From: JABMNT01 sp048262255
GTDB lineage: Bacteria; Pseudomonadota; Alphaproteobacteria; Rhodospirillales; Casp-alpha2
Assembly: GCA_048262255.1 (NCBI GenBank)
Contig: JBLXFH010000001.1
Location: 620,001 to 684,000 of the forward strand
DNA: 64,000 bases
Direction of reading: 5' to 3'
Positions within the stretch are counted from its first letter, which is position 1, and each line of letters opens with the position of its first letter. Below are positions 16,345-25,781 of the stretch, one piece after another. The position numbers were made by a program, and so were the translations under genes. Under the pieces are notes generated by a model. The model saw only the letters and a program-made list of their open reading frames with translations. It ran no database searches and was not told the origin of the DNA.

Positions 16345-19300
16345 GCGTCCATCTTTCGACATCGAATGCCGCCCCCGAGAGCGGCTGGCGCTACCGGGTT
16401 GTCGTGGCCGGCCCGGGCTTGCCGGTTGACCGGGTTGTGCCGGATCTGGGTAAAACCCTGGAAGAAGATTTCGATGTCGTGCGCGATATGTGGTGGGAGC
16501 TGGCAAAGGATATGGTTAAGCAGCCGTCGGCTTTGCTGTCTCACACCCCGGCTTGCGTTTCCGATGCCTCCGATTTTGGCCTGATGATGGCATGGGACCG
16601 TCTGGTCGAGCGCTGGGCTGCAGCGGAAGAAACCATACTGGTCCTTTGTGATGACCCCTGGATGTTTCGGCATTTCGAACAAAAAGCCGGGGTCGAAAAA
16701 CAAAGTTCGGCGCCACCCCTTCAATCCAGAGAACTCAAGCTGAAACTGCGCGGGTTTGTGGCCCGCCTAATGGCTGTCAAACGGGCGCTTTTCGCTCTCG
16801 TCCGGTTGCGGACGCATAAGCGAAAATTTCAGCCGGGCGGGCGTTACCTGCTGGTTTACGGGCACCCGGCTTCCAGCCTTAAAGGCGGTGATGCTTATTT
16901 TGGCGATCTGCTCAATCAGGTTGAAGGCCTGCGCCGGGTTTTTCATGTCGATTGCCCGGCCGGACGGGCGCAGGATCTGGCGGGCACGCAGAGCGTCAGT
17001 TTGCATGCCTGGGGCAGTTTTTTTGGCGCCTTCCGCCTGATAACCGCCTATTGGAAACCCGAAATTTCCGGCCCATGGCATTGGTTGCTGCGCAGAGCCG
17101 CCCATCTTGAAGGGGCGACAGGAACCGCGCCGATGATCCGCTGGCAGCAGATTTGCCAAAAAGGCTGGCTTGCAGCCATGCGCCCCAAAGTCGTTGCCTG
17201 GCCCTGGGAACACCATGCATGGGAACGGCATTTTATTCCGCAAGCCCGCCTTCACAATGTTCGCACCCTGGGCTATCAGCATGCCACCGTAAGCCCCCGG
17301 GAATGGAACCATTCGCCGAATTCCGATCCGTTGGGTACAGCTGGTCTGCCCGATCTGGTGGTCTGCAACGGGTCTTCCGGTCGGGCCGGGCTGGAGTCTT
17401 TGGGAGTTCCGGGCGGGCGCATCGTTTCCGGAGGCGCCTTGCGCCCATCCGTCATGTCGACCTTGCCGCATGATCCCGACGGCCCCGTTTTTGTTGCGTT
17501 GCCGGCCAATACGGACATCGCCGAGGAATTGCTTGCCGCGGTCAGACCGTTGGCCCGAAAGGGTCGCCGGTTTTTGATTCGTCTCCATCCCTTTGCCCCG
17601 ATTGAGGTGCCTGAAACGGAAGACCTGTTAAAAACAGATCGCTCTCTTGAACAGCAAGATGGCGTTTCGGCGGTCCTGTTCGCCGCGACAACGGTCGGTT
17701 TGGAGGCGATGATCGGCGGCCTGCCGACGCTTCGGTTTTTACCAACGACCAAGGCCGGGCATGATCTGCCGCTAGGTCTGTCAGCTTATCCACAGACCGT
17801 CACCGCAGCAAACCTGGAAGCCGCTCTCGACAACCCGCCGGGTCCGTTTTCGATCGATGCCGAAAAGCTGTTTGATAAAGCCGATTTCGCCATCTGGCGC
17901 GGCTGGCTGAATGCCCGCGAACAGGTTGGCGGGTCCTATGGAGACCACCAGCCGTCGCGTCTGCAAACCCTGATCCGCAAAGTTGAGCGGCTAATCACTG
18001 ACCCCGTTTTGCGTCGGTGGATGTTTGAACGGTTGCGCCAACGCCGAGTGCGCAACGACCGGTTTGAGCCGGGACGGCCCGCCTATTTGGCAAACCGCCT
18101 TGATTTAAAAACCACGATACCCGCAGTCACCTGGCCCCTGCTCTCGCCAGAACCGCCAAGCCAGCCGGTCATCCTGCCGCTTCCCGGCGCCCCCCTGATG
18201 CTGACGCCAAACCAGGCTGATTTGGCATTTGACTGGGCCAATAACGACCTGGAACGATTGGCTGCTCTGCACCGCTTTTCCTGGCTGCCCCTGATCGGCA
18301 ACAAAGCCGACCCCGCCTGGGTCAATGCCTTGTGGCAGGGCTGGATAAAGCGTTATCGCGAGCCCGACGGGGGATGGGCCTGGGAAGCCTACACCGCCGC
18401 TGAACGGGCCATTAATCTGTTGACCTACGGTCAATCATTTGGCCTGCCGGGTGGCGCGCTGACATGTCTTGCCGACCACGGTCCCGCCATCGCCGGGCAT
18501 CTGGAGTATTACGGCGAGACCGGAACCTCCAACCATCTGGCCAATAACGGGCGGGGCCTGTATTTCATTGGTGTTCTTCTCGACATCCCGGCCTATGCCG
18601 AGCTTGGCGCAACCATTCTGGAAGAAGAGGCCAAGCGCCTGTTTGGGCCGTCCGGAATGCTCCGCGAAGGCTCTTCCCATTACCACCTTCTGGTTACCCA
18701 TCAATACAAAACCGCCCTTGATTTGGCAGAGCGGCAGGCAAGACCGGAACAGGCCTTTCTCCGCGGTGTGGTCGACAAGGCTCTGGCTGCGGCAAGCCTG
18801 TTTGACATGCCGGGGGGATTTCCACTGATTGGCGATATTTCACCAGATATGCCGCCATCCCGCCTGGCCGGTCTCATCGGGCAGGGCACTCCGGACCTGA
18901 AGGCCCTCGCCAAAGACGGCTGGCATCGATTGGATCACAAGGGCTGGTCTTTGCTCGCCTATGCATCGCCCATGGGCTGGCCCGTGACCGCAGGGCATGC
19001 CCATCAGGATTTTGGCAGCTTTGAACTCCATTACCGGGGATCGCGTCTGATTCTGGATACCGGGCGTGGCGGTTATGGCGATACGGGCGATGCCGCGCTT
19101 TATACATCGGCCCAGGTCCATAACGGTCTGATGGTCGATGGTCTGAACCCCTATCCGGAAAACCGACCCTATTATGACGATAGTTTTCGCCGCGATGTCT
19201 GCGGGAACAGGCCTTCCGTATCGGAAACAACGGAGTCCCTGACCCTTGCCCATGACGGATTCCGGCGATTGTCCGGCGTTGAAACGGCCATGCGTGAAAT

Positions 19301-19544
19301 CACATTGCAAGACGGCGCCGTCCTTATCAAGGACACGGTGCAAGGGACAGGTCGCCACGTCATTACCCGGCGCCTTCATGCGCCCGCTGGGTCGGGACTG
19401 AACATTGAGGCGGATGGGCAACGGGAAATCCGCCAGGTCAAAAGCTGGTCCGCTTATGGCGAGAACCAGCCCGCAGAAGTGACGACAATCACCAATGAGG
19501 TCCAGCTGCCCTGGTGCGATACCCTGATTCTGAGGGCTGGCTGA
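16341..19544 (+). CDS. Glycosyltransferase-like / heparinase II/III-like fusion protein
   Basis: 1067 residues from a GTG. Residues ~165-545 resemble the GT-B surface-carbohydrate family. AWPWEHHAWERHF (287-299) is followed by GYQHATVSPREWNHSPNSDP (311-330), VVCNGSSGRAGLESLG (340-355) and IRLHPFAP (413-420), a pattern shared with CDP-glycerol-transferase-like proteins. Residues ~585-1067 are a heparinase II/III-type polysaccharide lyase: an (alpha/alpha) barrel with SNHLANNGRGLYFIG (730-744), SSHYHLL (778-784), and AGHAHQDFGSFELHYRG (884-900) leading into beta-sandwich sequence. No signal peptide, which is odd for a lyase. The frame is open throughout, so this is a true fusion. Such lyase domains also occur alone in O-antigen loci. 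Confidence 0.75.
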   Translation: MSVHLSTSNAAPESGWRYRVVVAGPGLPVDRVVPDLGKTLEEDFDVVRDMWWELAKDMVKQPSALLSHTPACVSDASDFGLMMAWDRLVERWAAAEETILVLCDDPWMFRHFEQKAGVEKQSSAPPLQSRELKLKLRGFVARLMAVKRALFALVRLRTHKRKFQPGGRYLLVYGHPASSLKGGDAYFGDLLNQVEGLRRVFHVDCPAGRAQDLAGTQSVSLHAWGSFFGAFRLITAYWKPEISGPWHWLLRRAAHLEGATGTAPMIRWQQICQKGWLAAMRPKVVAWPWEHHAWERHFIPQARLHNVRTLGYQHATVSPREWNHSPNSDPLGTAGLPDLVVCNGSSGRAGLESLGVPGGRIVSGGALRPSVMSTLPHDPDGPVFVALPANTDIAEELLAAVRPLARKGRRFLIRLHPFAPIEVPETEDLLKTDRSLEQQDGVSAVLFAATTVGLEAMIGGLPTLRFLPTTKAGHDLPLGLSAYPQTVTAANLEAALDNPPGPFSIDAEKLFDKADFAIWRGWLNAREQVGGSYGDHQPSRLQTLIRKVERLITDPVLRRWMFERLRQRRVRNDRFEPGRPAYLANRLDLKTTIPAVTWPLLSPEPPSQPVILPLPGAPLMLTPNQADLAFDWANNDLERLAALHRFSWLPLIGNKADPAWVNALWQGWIKRYREPDGGWAWEAYTAAERAINLLTYGQSFGLPGGALTCLADHGPAIAGHLEYYGETGTSNHLANNGRGLYFIGVLLDIPAYAELGATILEEEAKRLFGPSGMLREGSSHYHLLVTHQYKTALDLAERQARPEQAFLRGVVDKALAAASLFDMPGGFPLIGDISPDMPPSRLAGLIGQGTPDLKALAKDGWHRLDHKGWSLLAYASPMGWPVTAGHAHQDFGSFELHYRGSRLILDTGRGGYGDTGDAALYTSAQVHNGLMVDGLNPYPENRPYYDDSFRRDVCGNRPSVSETTESLTLAHDGFRRLSGVETAMREITLQDGAVLIKDTVQGTGRHVITRRLHAPAGSGLNIEADGQREIRQVKSWSAYGENQPAEVTTITNEVQLPWCDTLILRAG

Positions 19545-20491
19545 TGCCTGAATTTGCTGACGTCAGCGTTATCATGCCTGCCTACAAAGCTGAAGCGACC
19601 ATTGCCCGGGCGCTGACCAGCATTGCCGCCCAGACGGTTTTGCCGAAAGACGTGATCATCGTCGACGACGGCTCGCCAGACGGCACGTACAAAGTCGCCC
19701 AACAGATGGCCGACAAAATGAACGGCGTCACACTCCTGCTTTTCCGACAGGACAATCTCGGGCCGGGGGCGGCGCGCAATCATGCGCTTACAAAAGCAAC
19801 GGGCAAGTATGTCGCTTTTCTGGATGCAGATGACGAATGGTTGCCCGAAAAACTGGAGCGCTCAATGGCGCATTTGTCACGCCATGACTATGATCTCGTA
19901 TCTCATAACGGCTGGGTTGTTGAAGGGGATGGAACGTCCAGCGATCTCGATTGCGCCAGCCGGTTTGAAGCCTATGCGGAAGACCCTTTTGTCGGTCTTT
20001 ATGAAAAAGGGTTTATCGACACCTGCACCGTTGTCTGCCGGCGCGACAAGGTTTTCGAAGCGGGCGGATTTGATCCGGACCTGCCCGTCGGCCAGGACTT
20101 TGATTTGTTCCTGACCCTGCTTGGCCGTCCGGAAGCTTCTTTTTTTGTATTCAGGGATCCTCTGGTCAAATACCACATCACTCCCGGCAGCGTAACCAGC
20201 CATACATGGCGGCGCCTGAAGTGCCAGATCCGGATTTTAAAACGCCACGCGCCCGCTTTAAAAGGTCATAAGGGGTGCACACTCAAAAGTCTCTGGTTCC
20301 GAACCCTGGCCATCCATTATGAAGCGTTGACGGTGTTTAAACGCCGCAAAGAAATATCGAATATCCTAGCCGTCTGTTGTCGGCTTCCATTCGTCCTGCT
20401 TTGCGTCACCGTTCAGAATTTCACAGGATTCAAGGACGAACGGATCGGCGGCCTGGCGCGCGCAGCTAATGCCGCAGTCCGGGAGGCCTAG
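19544..20491 (+). CDS. Family 2 glycosyltransferase
   Basis: 315 residues. The ATG at 19544 overlaps the preceding stop (TGATG); an in-frame ATG at 19514 lies inside the fusion gene. VSVIMPAYKAEATIARAL, IIVDDGSPDGT and FLDADDEWLPEKL are the GT-A nucleotide-sugar and DXD metal-binding motifs of GT2. The C-terminal ~70 residues contain a hydrophobic segment (ILAVCCRLPFVLLCVTVQNF) that may touch the membrane. It would add one sugar to the growing undecaprenol-linked repeat unit. Donor and linkage are unknown. Confidence 0.85.
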   Translation: MPEFADVSVIMPAYKAEATIARALTSIAAQTVLPKDVIIVDDGSPDGTYKVAQQMADKMNGVTLLLFRQDNLGPGAARNHALTKATGKYVAFLDADDEWLPEKLERSMAHLSRHDYDLVSHNGWVVEGDGTSSDLDCASRFEAYAEDPFVGLYEKGFIDTCTVVCRRDKVFEAGGFDPDLPVGQDFDLFLTLLGRPEASFFVFRDPLVKYHITPGSVTSHTWRRLKCQIRILKRHAPALKGHKGCTLKSLWFRTLAIHYEALTVFKRRKEISNILAVCCRLPFVLLCVTVQNFTGFKDERIGGLARAANAAVREA

Positions 20492-21349
20492 ATGCGTTTA
20501 CCTGAACCGGTGAAGCCGGTCCTGCAGAACCTGAAACGCGGCCAGGACGGTATCTACAGCAGCACCTTTATGACCGGCCAGCAGGATGAAGAAGTCCTCA
20601 TGCGCCGTTCCGTGGCCACCAAACAATACACGAACTATCTGGCCGAGATCAGCCTGCATCATTCAATTCCGGTCATGGATCAGGAAGTCCGGCGGTTTCT
20701 GCGCCCGATCCGTCCGCAGGGGATCATTCTGGATTCCGGCGGCTGTTGGGGGTGGCATTGGCGCGACCTCAAGGCATTAAGGCCGGACACCTATGTCATC
20801 ATTCTCGATTTTGTCCGTGAGAACCTGCTTCACGCAAAACAGGTTCTTGGCGAAGAGATTGATGAGCGCATCTTTCTTGTCCATGGCACGGCGACGGACC
20901 TTCCTTTTGCCGATGCCTCGTTCGATGGCTACTGGTCGGTGCAAACCCTGCAACATATTCCCGATTTCGCCGGTGCCGTACAGGAAGCCTGTCGGACGCT
21001 CAAGCCCGGAGGCCTGTTCGCCAACTACTCACTCAATTACACCGGCCTCGTCAAAAGCGTCTATAAAAGTCTTGGTCGCACCTATCATTACAAAGGCGTG
21101 ATCCCGGGCTCCTTCTATCTTGAACGCATGTCCCCGGAACAACTGGATGCGGTTGCGAAAAGTTTTGGCACCCCCCCCGACATCCGGTTTACGGAGATTC
21201 TCTTTAACCCGGACCTGGGCATCCGCCGGTCTGGCCGTTTCGGATCGTTATTCGGCCGTCTTGATGCCGCCCTATCAAGCGGCTTCCCACCGCTCCGGTT
21301 TTTTGCCCGGCAAATGTCTTGCCACAGCGTCAAGCCTTCAAAGCCCTAG
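20492..21349 (+). CDS. Class I SAM-dependent methyltransferase
   Basis: 285 residues, starting on the base after the GT2 stop. IILDSGGCWGWHWRDL takes the place of SAM motif I (a Trp-rich variant), VIILDFVRENLLHAK is motif II, and HGTATDLPFADASFDGYWSV with LQHIPDFAGAVQEACRTLKPGG are later Methyltransf_11 motifs. It probably methylates a sugar of the repeat unit. The stop overlaps by 4 bases (CTAG) with the stop of the convergent MBOAT gene, marking the junction between the two transcription units. Confidence 0.8.
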   Translation: MRLPEPVKPVLQNLKRGQDGIYSSTFMTGQQDEEVLMRRSVATKQYTNYLAEISLHHSIPVMDQEVRRFLRPIRPQGIILDSGGCWGWHWRDLKALRPDTYVIILDFVRENLLHAKQVLGEEIDERIFLVHGTATDLPFADASFDGYWSVQTLQHIPDFAGAVQEACRTLKPGGLFANYSLNYTGLVKSVYKSLGRTYHYKGVIPGSFYLERMSPEQLDAVAKSFGTPPDIRFTEILFNPDLGIRRSGRFGSLFGRLDAALSSGFPPLRFFARQMSCHSVKPSKP

Positions 21350-22569
21350 CCCTGGGCCATCAAAAACTGCGTCAAAACATTGACAACATCGGACGTTGAA
21401 TTGGGGATGAACACCATAGACAACACGATAAAATGAAAGCAGACAATGATACTTATCAACCTTGTGGCCGGGTGTGCCTCAAAAGCTTTTTTTCTTTTCT
21501 TACCCAGTATGCTTTTCAAAATGCGCCCATAAAGCCCCGTGATTACAATCGCACTTCCATGTAAAAACCCAAAAATCAGAAAATTGACGCTCGTCCCGTG
21601 CCACGCTCCGACAATCAGAAACGTAATGATCACCGCCACCGCCAGCATAAGATTATGCGCTCCAGGTGGAGATGCGGTTAACAGCTGTTTGAGAAGCGGC
21701 GTAAAGACATAGTGCCGGATCCAGGTGCCCAGAGAGATATGCCATCTTGACCAGAAATCCTGAACATTGCGGGCCAAATAGGGATGATTGAAATTCTCCG
21801 GCAACGTCGTCACCCCGCACAATCGGGCAATTGCAATCATCAGGTCCGTATAGCCGGAAAAACTTAAATAGAGATAAATGGTGTAGGAATACAGAACTAC
21901 TCCCAAATCCAGCAAACCCGCCCCATCCTTGGTCAAGCTCTGCAGATCGGACACTTGCAGGAAAACCGGCGCGATTAAAAAGGCCTTGATCAGACCGTTT
22001 ACAGCACGGTGCCCACCGTTCAGGATTTGCTCCGTCGCCGGGCGACCAACTTTCTCAAGCCCCTGAATAAAGGCCTCATATCGCTGAATGGGACCGGATA
22101 GAAACGTCCAGAAGGCAAGCGTGTAGGTGCCAAAATACAACAGATTAAAAGGATGATGACCGAGACCGGGTGCCTCCATAATAAGATGAATGACCCGAAA
22201 CAGAATGTAGGAGAGCCCAACAATTGAAAAAGGATGATCAAGCCACTCGACCCCACTGACCCACTCATATTTACGCAAATATATGAACAGCGCCACTTCC
22301 CAAATAACCATTCCCATCGCCACCAGCGATGTTTCGAAGCGGGTGTTCCCCCACATCATCCGGATTATCAGATAGGGCGGCAAAACAAACAGGCTTAGGG
22401 CCAGCAAATCGAAAAAAGAGAGCCAGGAAAGCGCCATCAGTCCACTGGCTACCGCCAGCCCGGCAAGAAACAGATGTTTCTGTTTCGACCATGCCAAAGT
22501 GATCATGCACAGGGCAATGACGGCAAACGGCAACGACCCAACGGATATGGGTTCCAATCCCGGTATCAT
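21346..22569 (-). CDS. MBOAT-family membrane O-acyltransferase (AlgI/DltB-like)
   Basis: 407 residues, about ten hydrophobic segments. GYTDLMIAIARLCG, FNHPYLARNVQDFWSRWH and GAWHGTSVNFLIFGFLHG are MBOAT signatures; the last holds the catalytic His of AlgI/DltB-type proteins. These enzymes move acyl groups from a cytoplasmic donor to an extracytoplasmic sugar polymer. It is the last gene of a leftward cassette with its own ACP at 26880-27125. It overlaps the upstream SGNH gene as ATGA. An acyl-ACP donor is therefore a reasonable inference, parallel to DltB with DltC. Confidence 0.9.
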   Translation of the reverse strand: MIPGLEPISVGSLPFAVIALCMITLAWSKQKHLFLAGLAVASGLMALSWLSFFDLLALSLFVLPPYLIIRMMWGNTRFETSLVAMGMVIWEVALFIYLRKYEWVSGVEWLDHPFSIVGLSYILFRVIHLIMEAPGLGHHPFNLLYFGTYTLAFWTFLSGPIQRYEAFIQGLEKVGRPATEQILNGGHRAVNGLIKAFLIAPVFLQVSDLQSLTKDGAGLLDLGVVLYSYTIYLYLSFSGYTDLMIAIARLCGVTTLPENFNHPYLARNVQDFWSRWHISLGTWIRHYVFTPLLKQLLTASPPGAHNLMLAVAVIITFLIVGAWHGTSVNFLIFGFLHGSAIVITGLYGRILKSILGKKRKKAFEAHPATRLISIIVCFHFIVLSMVFIPNSTSDVVNVLTQFLMAQG

Positions 22570-23762
22570 TGAGCGATCACAACAGGTTGAGCTGTTTTCA
22601 TTCCGGACTTCAGCCAGGCCGCAATTTCTTTAGCGACAATTGTATGCCCTTCCGCATTGAGATGACCATTATCGGGAAATGTTAAGGGACCTGTTGCCTT
22701 TTTGCGCAACCCGGCAAGCGTATCAAACACAGGGACGTTTCTTTCCGCAAGAGCCACCTTGAAGGCGCTGAGCGCCCGCCATGGGTCGAGGTTTTCCTTC
22801 TGAAGATTGAAATGATTCACATATCTCTGGAACGCTTCAGGGTAGAGCAGATGATAGGATGGCAGCAAAACAACGCCAACCGGCACCCCGAACTCTTTTT
22901 GAATCATCGCACGCGTTGCCGCCACAAATTCAGCCGTGGTATTAATCGCGCGCCAGGCCGGGTTGGACGTGTCCAATGGGCGCAACAGATCAAGCGGCAT
23001 TTTATTGATCAGGTCGATATCTGCCCTAAAGCCGATTTTCAGGGTAAACGCGCGCAACATCGGCACATTCATGATCCCGACCTTGAGCCCCCCGTAAAGG
23101 GCACTGGATTCCAGCAGACGGCCCCGAACCGCTTTAAACGATCTCGGTATCGCCAGCCATAATTTGTTAAATCCATTCCACAGCTCATCACTCGGCAAGC
23201 CGACGGTTCTCTCAACAACCGTTGTCGTCTCCCGAAGGGGCTTGGACAGCGCGTCAAACCGTTCCGTATAGTCCTGAATTGCGTGCAACACGGGAAGCGC
23301 AAGGATAACGGCCTTCGGGCGATACCCTTGTTTGCCGAGGTATCGAATCAAAATGGACTGGGTATCTATATTGTGCCCTTCAGACCCGAGGTTGGCAGCC
23401 CAATAGCCATATTTTCTGAGTTGAGCGACATACACTTCATTGTCTTCAACAAACCCGCCGAATGTATTCGATGAACCGGCTACCCAAATACCGGAAAGCT
23501 CCTTTTCCCTGTTTTCCTCGCGCCCCCGAAATCCCATCGCATTGGTATGATTGATGACATCAAAATTCATGGGGTTGTAGCGACGAACCTCGATATTCGG
23601 CTTGTTGTAGTATCCAAGGACCGGGTGACGCTGAAACATATCCGGCAACATTGATGTATATTCCGGAAAGACAACAAATCGAAACGCCAACTCGGCACCG
23701 CCAAGCACCAGCAGCCCCCAAAAGCAAATCGTCAATATTCGTTGAATGCCAAATGACACCAT
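22566..23762 (-). CDS. Membrane-anchored SGNH-hydrolase-like protein
   Basis: 398 residues from the ATG at 23762; GTG codons at 23771 and 23768 are alternatives. An N-terminal hydrophobic helix (ILTICFWGLLVLGGAELAF) anchors it with the domain outside. WVAGSSNTFGG is a GDS-like nucleophile block and FPDNGHLNAEGH is the C-terminal Asp-x-x-His motif of SGNH esterases. AlgJ/AlgX- and PatB-like SGNH proteins pair with MBOAT proteins and complete or edit O-acylation in the periplasm. It is ATGA-coupled to the MBOAT gene, so a partner role is likely. Confidence 0.8.
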   Translation of the reverse strand: MVSFGIQRILTICFWGLLVLGGAELAFRFVVFPEYTSMLPDMFQRHPVLGYYNKPNIEVRRYNPMNFDVINHTNAMGFRGREENREKELSGIWVAGSSNTFGGFVEDNEVYVAQLRKYGYWAANLGSEGHNIDTQSILIRYLGKQGYRPKAVILALPVLHAIQDYTERFDALSKPLRETTTVVERTVGLPSDELWNGFNKLWLAIPRSFKAVRGRLLESSALYGGLKVGIMNVPMLRAFTLKIGFRADIDLINKMPLDLLRPLDTSNPAWRAINTTAEFVAATRAMIQKEFGVPVGVVLLPSYHLLYPEAFQRYVNHFNLQKENLDPWRALSAFKVALAERNVPVFDTLAGLRKKATGPLTFPDNGHLNAEGHTIVAKEIAAWLKSGMKTAQPVVIAQ

Positions 23763-23772
23763 AACCACCACT

Positions 23773-23886
23773 TTAGAATTGTTGATAGGCTATAATAACC
23801 GTATCCGTCATTTGCATGATCATAAGCAGGAATATGACCACCTTGGCGATCAGCCACGACAAGGACATGCCTGCGCTTAATCTCAT
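23773..23886 (-). CDS. Small single-span membrane protein (37 residues)
   Basis: A 37-codon frame lies between the FkbH and SGNH genes. Its ATG (23886-23884) overlaps the FkbH stop as ATGA, and GGAGG lies about 7 bases upstream, inside the end of the FkbH gene. Residues 8-26 are almost all hydrophobic (SLSWLIAKVVIFLLMIMQM), giving one predicted transmembrane helix. The tail TDTVIIAYQQF may extend it. I recognise no family. The ribosome site, coupling and tight placement (stop 10 bases before the SGNH ATG) support a real gene, perhaps a small subunit of the MBOAT/SGNH membrane complex. Confidence 0.65.
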   Translation of the reverse strand: MRLSAGMSLSWLIAKVVIFLLMIMQMTDTVIIAYQQF

Positions 23887-25778
23887 TCAAGGCCTCCTGA
23901 TACCAACTCAATGATTTTCATTGGTATATCTTTTGACTGGAAATTTTCAAGATCAAGGTGCCACAAACGGTCTTCTTCGTCAGTCTCAGCACTTTCAAAC
24001 CCAAGATTTTTATAATGATCAACAACCAGTTGATTCCGGTCGGTTGGACGGTACCGACCACGAAGAGCCTGGATTCCGGCCTTTCTGGCATTGCGCACCA
24101 CCTCAGCCAATACAGCCTCTTCAACCCGACGTCCCAAGACACGGCAACTCATCAACCAGGTGTCGATTTCCCAGATATGGTCCACTGGCCTGCATATTAT
24201 GACACTGATCATGCCGTTGTCGCCAAACCGGTCCCGCAACCGGACCTGCAGGGTGAACAGGGTATTGTCATCGCGCATCGAGGCCACTTCTACTTCCGTA
24301 TAGCGCCGTGTGGTTAAATTGAATTGATTGGATTTGTTAATCAGTTGTGCGATACGGCCTTGACCAGCCTCATCAAAAGAGGAGAAGGATATTTCCATAT
24401 CGAGGGACGCCAAAAAAGACTCCAGATTGCGCGACGTGCTCTGCAATTCTATGCGGCTGGCCCGGGCCGAATAATCATCGGCCCGGATACGGTCCTCGTC
24501 AGATAAGGCAATTGTTTCGAAATACCCTGCAGCCAAAAGTGTTCGAGCGAACAGGGCCGGGTCTTCCGGAAGTTCCGGGACGGCAACCTGAGGCAAAGCC
24601 TCTCTCACCTGCGCGCGCTCTGCCGGGTTATCATCCAAAAGCACCAGCGAATCGAGGCCAATATCCAGGGCTTTTGCAATGGCTTCCAGATTGGATGCCT
24701 TATCAGACCAATTGGCCTGAAAAACTGCAATGTCCTGTTCTTTGATCAACATATCCGGGTGTTCTTGAAAAGGGCGCCGGGCGACCGGATCGTTGTTTTT
24801 TGAACTGACAGCCAGAATAACACCAAGCTGGCGCAGGTTTAAGGCTGTGCGCTGGATATCAAGATAGGCCTCCCCAGCCGGGTCTCCCTGCCCAAGAACA
24901 ATGCCCTCAAGGCCATCGTCGCCAATAACGCCGCCCCATAGCGTATTATCCAGATCCAATACCAGACACTTTCGGCTCTTACCTCTTATCGCGCCCAGCA
25001 GGCGCGCCACATGATCGGCATACAAGGGAACGGCTTCCTGGGCAAAGGACAGCTTTGCGACGTTCCACTGCAAGGCATTATGCCAAATATCCAGCCCAAC
25101 GGTTGCTGCCAGTCCGCCAATATCAAGCAAGGTATCACCGGACCCATCCAACGCCTGTAAAAGCAGGCTATTAAACCGGTCAATCAACGCATAAGGGCTG
25201 GCGGGAAGACGCCGGTCAAAGCTGCCAAGCATATGGGCCGGTGGATGCGGCAATGTTTGCACAATCAGAGATGCACCGGAATTTTCTCGAATTCCAGCGC
25301 ACACGGCATTCATATATTCCATCGCCTGATTGACGACATCGTTGGCATCACTCTCGCTGAACATGCGACTGGGTTTCGCGATAATCCGCTGATCAAAAGC
25401 CAACAAGACGAGGTCTGGTTTCGCTTTGTTAATTTCTGATCCCGGGTCTTGGGCGGCCTGCATTGCCTGATCAAAAGGCGCTTCGATAACATCCAGAATC
25501 AAACCATGACGCGCTGCGCTTGCGGCCAGCGCCGGGGCCAGTAATGCGGTCGTCGAATTGCTCAGAATGCCAAGCTTCAGTGGCTCCAACCGGTCGAGGA
25601 CGTGATCCTCGGCGCGAATCCGTTTGAGCGTCTTGGCAAGGCTGTTGAGCTGGTTGAGGTCAAGGGCATGAGAAGCCAGATACCGAACCTCATCAAGATT
25701 TTCAGCGGTCGCTGACTTGCAGCGCGCGCGAAAACTATCTGGGGCTGCCGGCAGCCATGGAAGATTTATCAAGGACAA
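23883..25778 (-). CDS. FkbH-like HAD-IIIC phosphatase
   Basis: 631 residues. Residues ~60-260 look like the SGNH-like N-terminal domain of FkbH proteins. KCLVLDLDNTLWGGVIGDDG (270-289) is the HAD-IIIC motif with Asp275 and Asp277, followed by AVSSKNND and VLLDDNPAERAQ. The last ~150 residues (TLQVRLRDRFGDNGMISVII and following) resemble a GNAT domain. Characterised FkbH proteins take D-1,3-bisphosphoglycerate, remove phosphate and load a glyceryl unit on an acyl carrier protein. With the ACP three genes upstream, glyceryl-ACP formation is a strong candidate role; processing of another acyl group is possible. Confidence 0.85.
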   Translation of the reverse strand: MSLINLPWLPAAPDSFRARCKSATAENLDEVRYLASHALDLNQLNSLAKTLKRIRAEDHVLDRLEPLKLGILSNSTTALLAPALAASAARHGLILDVIEAPFDQAMQAAQDPGSEINKAKPDLVLLAFDQRIIAKPSRMFSESDANDVVNQAMEYMNAVCAGIRENSGASLIVQTLPHPPAHMLGSFDRRLPASPYALIDRFNSLLLQALDGSGDTLLDIGGLAATVGLDIWHNALQWNVAKLSFAQEAVPLYADHVARLLGAIRGKSRKCLVLDLDNTLWGGVIGDDGLEGIVLGQGDPAGEAYLDIQRTALNLRQLGVILAVSSKNNDPVARRPFQEHPDMLIKEQDIAVFQANWSDKASNLEAIAKALDIGLDSLVLLDDNPAERAQVREALPQVAVPELPEDPALFARTLLAAGYFETIALSDEDRIRADDYSARASRIELQSTSRNLESFLASLDMEISFSSFDEAGQGRIAQLINKSNQFNLTTRRYTEVEVASMRDDNTLFTLQVRLRDRFGDNGMISVIICRPVDHIWEIDTWLMSCRVLGRRVEEAVLAEVVRNARKAGIQALRGRYRPTDRNQLVVDHYKNLGFESAETDEEDRLWHLDLENFQSKDIPMKIIELVSGGLE

Positions 25779-25781
25779 ATT

